Shown piece after piece: positions 6,906 through 9,853 of a stretch of DNA of 9,853 bases. This DNA comes from Oscillospiraceae bacterium. GTDB lineage: Bacteria > Bacillota > Clostridia > Oscillospirales > Oscillospiraceae. The stretch covers positions 1-9,853 of the forward strand of contig JAQXJQ010000173.1 of NCBI GenBank assembly GCA_029009035.1, given 5' to 3'. The notes under the pieces are model-generated. The model made no database searches, was not told where the DNA came from, and saw only the letters and a program-made list of their open reading frames with translations. The position numbers and the translations under genes were made by a program. Position 1 is the first letter of the stretch. Every line of letters starts with the position of its first letter.

Positions 6906-6995
6906 GCGATAAGACCTCCTTTTTGATAACCTGTAAAGTGCCGCAGACCGATGCACAACGGCCTGTGGAAAAATAAGATACGGAGGTATTTTCCC

Positions 6996-7631
6996 ATGAG
7001 CATTTTGGCTGATATTGGTGAAGCCCTGGAAAAGGGCAAGCGCAAGCTGGTCGTGCAGTATGTTCAGCAGGCTCTGGATGAGGGCGTTGCCCCCCAGACC
7101 ATCCTGACTGAGGGCCTGCTCCCCGGCATGGATCGCGTCGGTGTGAAGTTCCGCAACAACGAGATCTTCGTCCCCGAAGTTCTGGTGGCTGCCCGCGCCA
7201 TGAGCGCCGGCACCGAGCTGCTCAAGCCCCTGATGGCTGACGGCGAGGGCGTCTCTCTGGGTACTGCCGTCATCGGCACCGTCAAGGGTGACCTGCATGA
7301 CATCGGCAAGAACCTGGTGAAGATGATGATCGAGGGCAAGGGCATCAATGTGATCGACCTGGGCGTGGATGTGGCCCCCGAGACCTTCGTGCAGGCCGCC
7401 ATCGACAACAAGGCCCAGCTGATCTGCTGCTCCGCTCTGCTGACCACCACCATGCCCTCCATCGCCGAGGTGGTGAAGGCTGTGGAGGCCGCCGGCATCC
7501 GGGATCAGGTGAAGATCATGGTGGGCGGCGCTCCTGTCACCCAGGAGTTCGCCGATTCCGTGGGCGCTGACGCCTACACCCCCGACGCAGCTACCGCTGC
7601 CGTGGTGGCCGCCGAGTTCCTGAAGGGCTGA
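6996..7631 (+). CDS. Corrinoid shuttle protein (MtbC/MttC-like, methyltransferase cognate)
   Basis: A 211-residue two-domain cobalamin-binding protein. The N-terminal helical cap (about 1-85) contains LLPGMDRVGVKF and EIFVPEVL, typical of the B12-binding-2 domain. The Rossmann-like B12 domain (about 88-211) has DLHDIG with the axial ligand His101, the SxL motif S146-A-L148, and the GG pair 177-178 in VGGAP. Such proteins carry the methyl group between a substrate-specific methyltransferase (for methylamines, methanol, betaines or methoxy-aromatics) and tetrahydrofolate or coenzyme M acceptors. The start at 6996 follows GGAGG (6982-6986). No methyltransferase, second methyltransferase or RamA-type reactivase is in the window, so the substrate is unknown. 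Codon choice (more GCT and GGT than neighbours) suggests high expression. Confidence 0.94.
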   Translation: MSILADIGEALEKGKRKLVVQYVQQALDEGVAPQTILTEGLLPGMDRVGVKFRNNEIFVPEVLVAARAMSAGTELLKPLMADGEGVSLGTAVIGTVKGDLHDIGKNLVKMMIEGKGINVIDLGVDVAPETFVQAAIDNKAQLICCSALLTTTMPSIAEVVKAVEAAGIRDQVKIMVGGAPVTQEFADSVGADAYTPDAATAAVVAAEFLKG

Positions 7632-7645
7632 ACCGGGCCCCGCAC

Positions 7646-7675
7646 CGCTTTGCCGGTCGCTCAACCGGGAAAGCG
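7646..7675 (+). other. Hairpin just after the corrinoid protein stop codon
   Basis: Arms 7646-7657 and 7664-7675 pair at 11 of 12 positions (one G-G mismatch) around a 6-base loop. No T-run follows, so it is not a standard intrinsic terminator. It may protect the mRNA 3' end or allow partial read-through into the riboswitch. Confidence 0.5.
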
Positions 7676-7689
7676 TCAAATACCATCCG

Positions 7690-7883
7690 TTCCGTGGCCT
7701 GCGGGGGGCAGAGGCACCCCACGGGCTGAACAAGACAATCGGGTGCAAATCCCGAACGGTACCGCCGCTGTATCTGCCGAGGAGTTCCCATGGCGAAAGC
7801 CGGTCACTGGAGAGATCCGGGAAGGCTGAGGAATTCCGCCGGGGCGAGAGCCCCCGAAGGCACCAGTCAGAAGACCTACGGAA
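7690..7883 (+). promoter_or_regulatory. Cobalamin (B12) riboswitch aptamer, no same-strand gene downstream
   Basis: All core elements appear in order on the plus strand. P1 is formed by TTCCGT (7690-7695) and ACGGAA (7878-7883). The core GGGTGCAAATCCCG (7741-7754) is followed by ACGGTACCGCCGCTGT (7756-7771). Next come GCCGGTCACTGG (7799-7810) and CCGGGAAGGC (7817-7826), then the B12 box AGTCAGAAGACCTAC (7865-7879), close to the AGYCMGGAGACC consensus. A further 11-bp hairpin (7890-7900/7911-7921) fits the P13 arm that makes the loop-loop contact. I see no convincing promoter between 7632 and 7690, so it is probably transcribed with the corrinoid protein gene. It ends at the terminator 7936-7969 and the next gene is convergent. 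Confidence 0.9.
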
Positions 7884-7935
7884 AGCGGAGCCGTGTTCCT
7901 GCGAGTGTCAAGGAGCATGGCACCGAATTGTGCAG

Positions 7936-7969
7936 AAAATGGCCGCAGCGTAAAGCTGCGGCCATTTTT
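7936..7969. terminator. Two-way intrinsic terminator after the riboswitch
   Basis: A perfect 14-bp stem, AAAATGGCCGCAGC (7936-7949) with GCTGCGGCCATTTT (7955-7968), has a 5-base loop and a plus-strand TTTTT tail ending at 7969. The A/T ends also give a T-run on the minus strand, so it can stop both the riboswitch transcript and the convergent FNT transcript. I could not find an obvious antiterminator; the best candidate is a 6-base pairing between CTGCGG (about 7699-7704) and CCGCAG in the 5' arm. Confidence 0.88.
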
Positions 7970-8020
7970 GTTGCTGTTTTTTCTTCCCACTGCCAGCTGC
8001 CCGAAATCCGGGGGTGCCCC

Positions 8021-8635
8021 TTATTTCCTGAGCCTTTTTGCCAGCGGGAAGATCACGCCGCCCACGGCGTTGCCCAGGGTGATGACCACCAGGCAGACCA
8101 GCGCCCGCAGCGACCAGCCGCCCATGGCGAAGTAGAACATATCCGCCACGCAGTGTTCAAATCCGCACAGGATAAACACCACCACGCCCAGCACCATGCC
8201 CAGGTACTTGCCCGGCTCGTGGGGGTTGGCGAGATAACTCTCCACGCCGACATAGATCATGATGTTGCAGAAAATGCCCAAAACAAAAAGAGAGAGGAGA
8301 CTGTCCCCGGTCTTGACGGCGCAGAGGGCGGCGGCCTTTTCGGTGAGGGCGGCGCCGACGCGGGTGGCCTTCAGCAGCAGGGCCACGACCTCGGCCCCCA
8401 CCAGATTGCCCAACCAAACCAGACCCACGAAGCCCACATAGTCCCACCCTTTTCCGGGCAGGTAGCATACCTTTCCGGTGTAGAGATTCAGCCCCAGGGT
8501 GCACACCATAAAGAGGCCCACGCTGAAAAAGAGGGCGCCCAATACCTTGCTGTCCAGAGATAAAAACACCGTTCCGCCGATGGAGATGGCCGCGCCTGCC
8601 AGCACCGCCATCAGAAAATCGCTGCATTTTTTCAT
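8021..8635 (-). CDS. Compact formate/nitrite transporter (FNT) family channel
   Basis: A 204-residue membrane protein with six hydrophobic segments and FNT hallmarks: GLNLYTGK (omega-loop region, about 48-55), GIFCNIMIYVGV (about 120-131), GFEHCVADMF with the pore His161 equivalent to FocA H209, and LGNAVGG (188-193). The family moves formate, nitrite, hydrosulfide or related small anions. It is shorter than the usual 250-285 residues, mainly through short termini and loops, yet all six helices are present, so I do not call it truncated. The start at 8635 is supported by AGGGAG (8642-8647), 6 bases upstream; the frame is open to 8677. In an anaerobe using corrinoid C1 chemistry, formate is the likeliest substrate (inference). 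It ends toward the riboswitch terminator. Confidence 0.87.
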   Translation of the reverse strand: MKKCSDFLMAVLAGAAISIGGTVFLSLDSKVLGALFFSVGLFMVCTLGLNLYTGKVCYLPGKGWDYVGFVGLVWLGNLVGAEVVALLLKATRVGAALTEKAAALCAVKTGDSLLSLFVLGIFCNIMIYVGVESYLANPHEPGKYLGMVLGVVVFILCGFEHCVADMFYFAMGGWSLRALVCLVVITLGNAVGGVIFPLAKRLRK

Positions 8636-8692
8636 GCCTTGCTCCCTTTCTTGTGCTATGTATATATAAAGAGACACAACATCTTGTACCTT

Positions 8693-8721
8693 AGTGTATC
8701 ACATTGCGGAGAGAAATACAA
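8693..8721 (-). promoter_or_regulatory. Candidate promoter of the FNT gene
   Basis: On the minus strand there is a -35 TTGTAT (8716-8721), a 17-base spacer and a -10 TACACT (8693-8698) preceded by TG one base upstream, forming an extended -10. An AT-rich stretch (8661-8670) lies in the leader. The match is moderate. Confidence 0.45.
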
Positions 8722-8730
8722 TACTCGGGT

Positions 8731-9853
8731 TCACCGCTTTTTCATGTGCTGGGCCGCCGCCTTGAGCATGAGTTTTTTGGTGCCCACGCCGTCGAAGGCG
8801 ATCTCCAGCAGGGCGTCCCCGCCCATTTTCTGCACCGTGAGCACCATGCCGGTGCCGAAGGCCTTGTGCTCCACCATGTCGCCCTTGGCGAACTGGGGCA
8901 GGGCCGCCGGGGCCGCGGAGCGGGCGGGGGCGGCGGGCTTCGGGGCGGGAGCGGGTCTCTGGGGGGCGGGGGTGCGGCGCTCGAAGCTGCCGTAGGCGCC
9001 GCCGTAAGAGGCGGTCCGGCCGGGTTGGCGATAGGCGTCCTGACGGGCGGCATAGGAGGGTTTCCCGGACTCGAAGCCCTCGTCCATCCAGTCCTCCCTG
9101 CGGCGGGCATAGCCATAGTCATCATCGCCGTCAAAGCAGCGGCTGCGATAGCTGCGGCCGGAGCGCTCCAGCAGCTCCGGGGGGATCTCGTCGGTGAAGC
9201 GGGAGGGGAGGTTGCTGGTGGTGCGGCCGAAGAGCATACGCTGTCCGGCGCAGGTGAGGTGGAGATGCTCCTTGGCGCGGGTGAGGGCCACATAGCACAG
9301 CCTGCGCTCCTCCTCCATCTCCTCGGTCTCGCCGATGGCGCGCATACCGGGGAAGATGCCCTCCTCCATGCCCACCACGAATACCACAGGGAACTCCAGA
9401 CCCTTGGCGGCGTGCATGGTCATCATCACCACCGCCTCCTCGCTGGGATCGTGGTTGTCCAGGTCGGTGTACAGGGCGATCTCGTCCAAAAATCCCGCCA
9501 GAGAGGGTTCACCCTCGGCGTTTTCCAGATAGCTGTTGATGGAGGTGAGCAGCTCCCGCACGTTTTCCAGACGGGAACGGCTTTCAATGTCATTTTTTCC
9601 CTGCAGCATGGCGACATACCCGGTGCGGGCCATGACCTCCTCGTAGAAGGCGGGGAGCTCCATGGAGCGGGAGAGGTCGGTCAGCTCGCGGATGAGGTCG
9701 GAAAACAGCCGGAGCTTGCCTGCGGCGCGTTGCAGGTCGGGGTAGTCGGCCGCGTGGGACACGATCTCCCACAGGGAGCAGCCCTGCTGGGCAGCCAGCA
9801 TGGCGGCACGGTCCACGGTGGTGTCGCCGATGCCCCGGGGGGGATTGTTGATG
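8731..9853 (-). CDS. pcrA: ATP-dependent DNA helicase PcrA/UvrD, C-terminal part (5' end outside window)
   Basis: The last 373 codons of a superfamily 1A 3'-to-5' DNA helicase used in repair and replication restart. The visible fragment opens with INNPPRGIGDTT, a 2B-domain block typical of PcrA. It then has motif V (MTMHAAKGLEFPVVFVVG, about 143-162 of the fragment) and motif VI (RRLCYVALTRAKEHL, about 183-197). A poorly conserved Ala/Pro/Arg-rich linker (about 230-320) leads to a C-terminal Tudor-like domain (about 321-373, KGDMVEHKAFGTGMV) which in Firmicutes PcrA contacts RNA polymerase. The frame continues past 9853, so motifs I-IV and the start are not seen. No terminator follows the stop codon; the FNT gene promoter lies directly downstream on the same strand. 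Confidence 0.95.
   Translation of the reverse strand, partial: INNPPRGIGDTTVDRAAMLAAQQGCSLWEIVSHAADYPDLQRAAGKLRLFSDLIRELTDLSRSMELPAFYEEVMARTGYVAMLQGKNDIESRSRLENVRELLTSINSYLENAEGEPSLAGFLDEIALYTDLDNHDPSEEAVVMMTMHAAKGLEFPVVFVVGMEEGIFPGMRAIGETEEMEEERRLCYVALTRAKEHLHLTCAGQRMLFGRTTSNLPSRFTDEIPPELLERSGRSYRSRCFDGDDDYGYARRREDWMDEGFESGKPSYAARQDAYRQPGRTASYGGAYGSFERRTPAPQRPAPAPKPAAPARSAAPAALPQFAKGDMVEHKAFGTGMVLTVQKMGGDALLEIAFDGVGTKKLMLKAAAQHMKKR

Noticed and set aside
5408..7045. Long minus-strand open frame opposite the PocR-type regulator
   Set aside because: Low-complexity shadow of a gene with recognisable PocR and AraC domains; no promoter or ribosome binding site.
7646..7675. Intrinsic terminator for the corrinoid gene
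   Set aside because: The stem is good but followed by TCAAATACC, not a T-run, so full termination there is unlikely.
7917..8135. A plus-strand frame starting ATG after AAGGAG (7910-7915) directly behind the riboswitch
   Set aside because: Spacing from AAGGAG to ATG is 1 base, the site is inside the P13-like hairpin, the frame crosses the terminator and then runs antisense to the FNT gene, and the product has no recognisable features.
8660..8715. FNR or Rex operator upstream of the FNT gene
   Set aside because: TGTGATACACT resembles half of a CRP/FNR site, but the second half is missing and no Rex-type palindrome could be found.

Overview
The window is GC-rich DNA, densely coding on both strands, with strong AAGGAG/GGAGG ribosome binding sites and sigma-A type promoters. 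Gene content (SLH-anchored S41 peptidase, PocR-type AraC regulator, methyltransferase-type corrinoid protein, Firmicutes-style PcrA with a C-terminal Tudor-like domain) and a nested-hairpin intergenic repeat suggest a strictly anaerobic gut Clostridia member, most likely Oscillospiraceae/Ruminococcaceae (Flavonifractor/Lawsonibacter-like). This placement is inference from content and style, not from a marker gene.

Layout. Bases 1-273 hold no gene: there is a 127-bp MITE-like element (67-193) and a hairpin (231-261) at the 3' end of the first gene. A minus-strand alpha/beta hydrolase (274-1206) is divergent from a plus-strand secreted S41 peptidase with PDZ and SLH domains (1295-3157); their promoters overlap face to face. 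A shared two-way terminator (3169-3209) separates the peptidase from a convergent minus-strand EamA/DMT permease (3233-4120). Divergent from the permease is a two-gene plus-strand operon: a 3-methyladenine DNA glycosylase (4198-4809) and a HAD hydrolase (4826-5467).

The centre of interest is 5479-7969, a vitamin B12-themed island on the plus strand: a PocR-domain AraC-family regulator (5588-6856), a corrinoid shuttle protein (6996-7631) and a full cobalamin riboswitch aptamer (about 7690-7883) followed by a strong terminator (7936-7969). The regulator and corrinoid genes share a conserved block of about 36 bases upstream (5479-5513 and 6870-6905), which looks like the regulator's own operator. 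The riboswitch has no same-strand gene after it. The next gene is a convergent formate/nitrite-type (FNT) channel (8021-8635, minus), so read-through past the riboswitch would make antisense RNA to that gene. No corrinoid methyltransferase or reactivase is present in the window.

The window ends inside a minus-strand pcrA/uvrD helicase gene (8731 to beyond 9853), lying 95 bases upstream of the FNT gene.

The working model (inference) is that the PocR-type regulator senses a small ligand and activates itself and the corrinoid protein gene. Cobalamin status is then read by the riboswitch at the 3' end of the corrinoid transcript, possibly affecting the opposing FNT gene.
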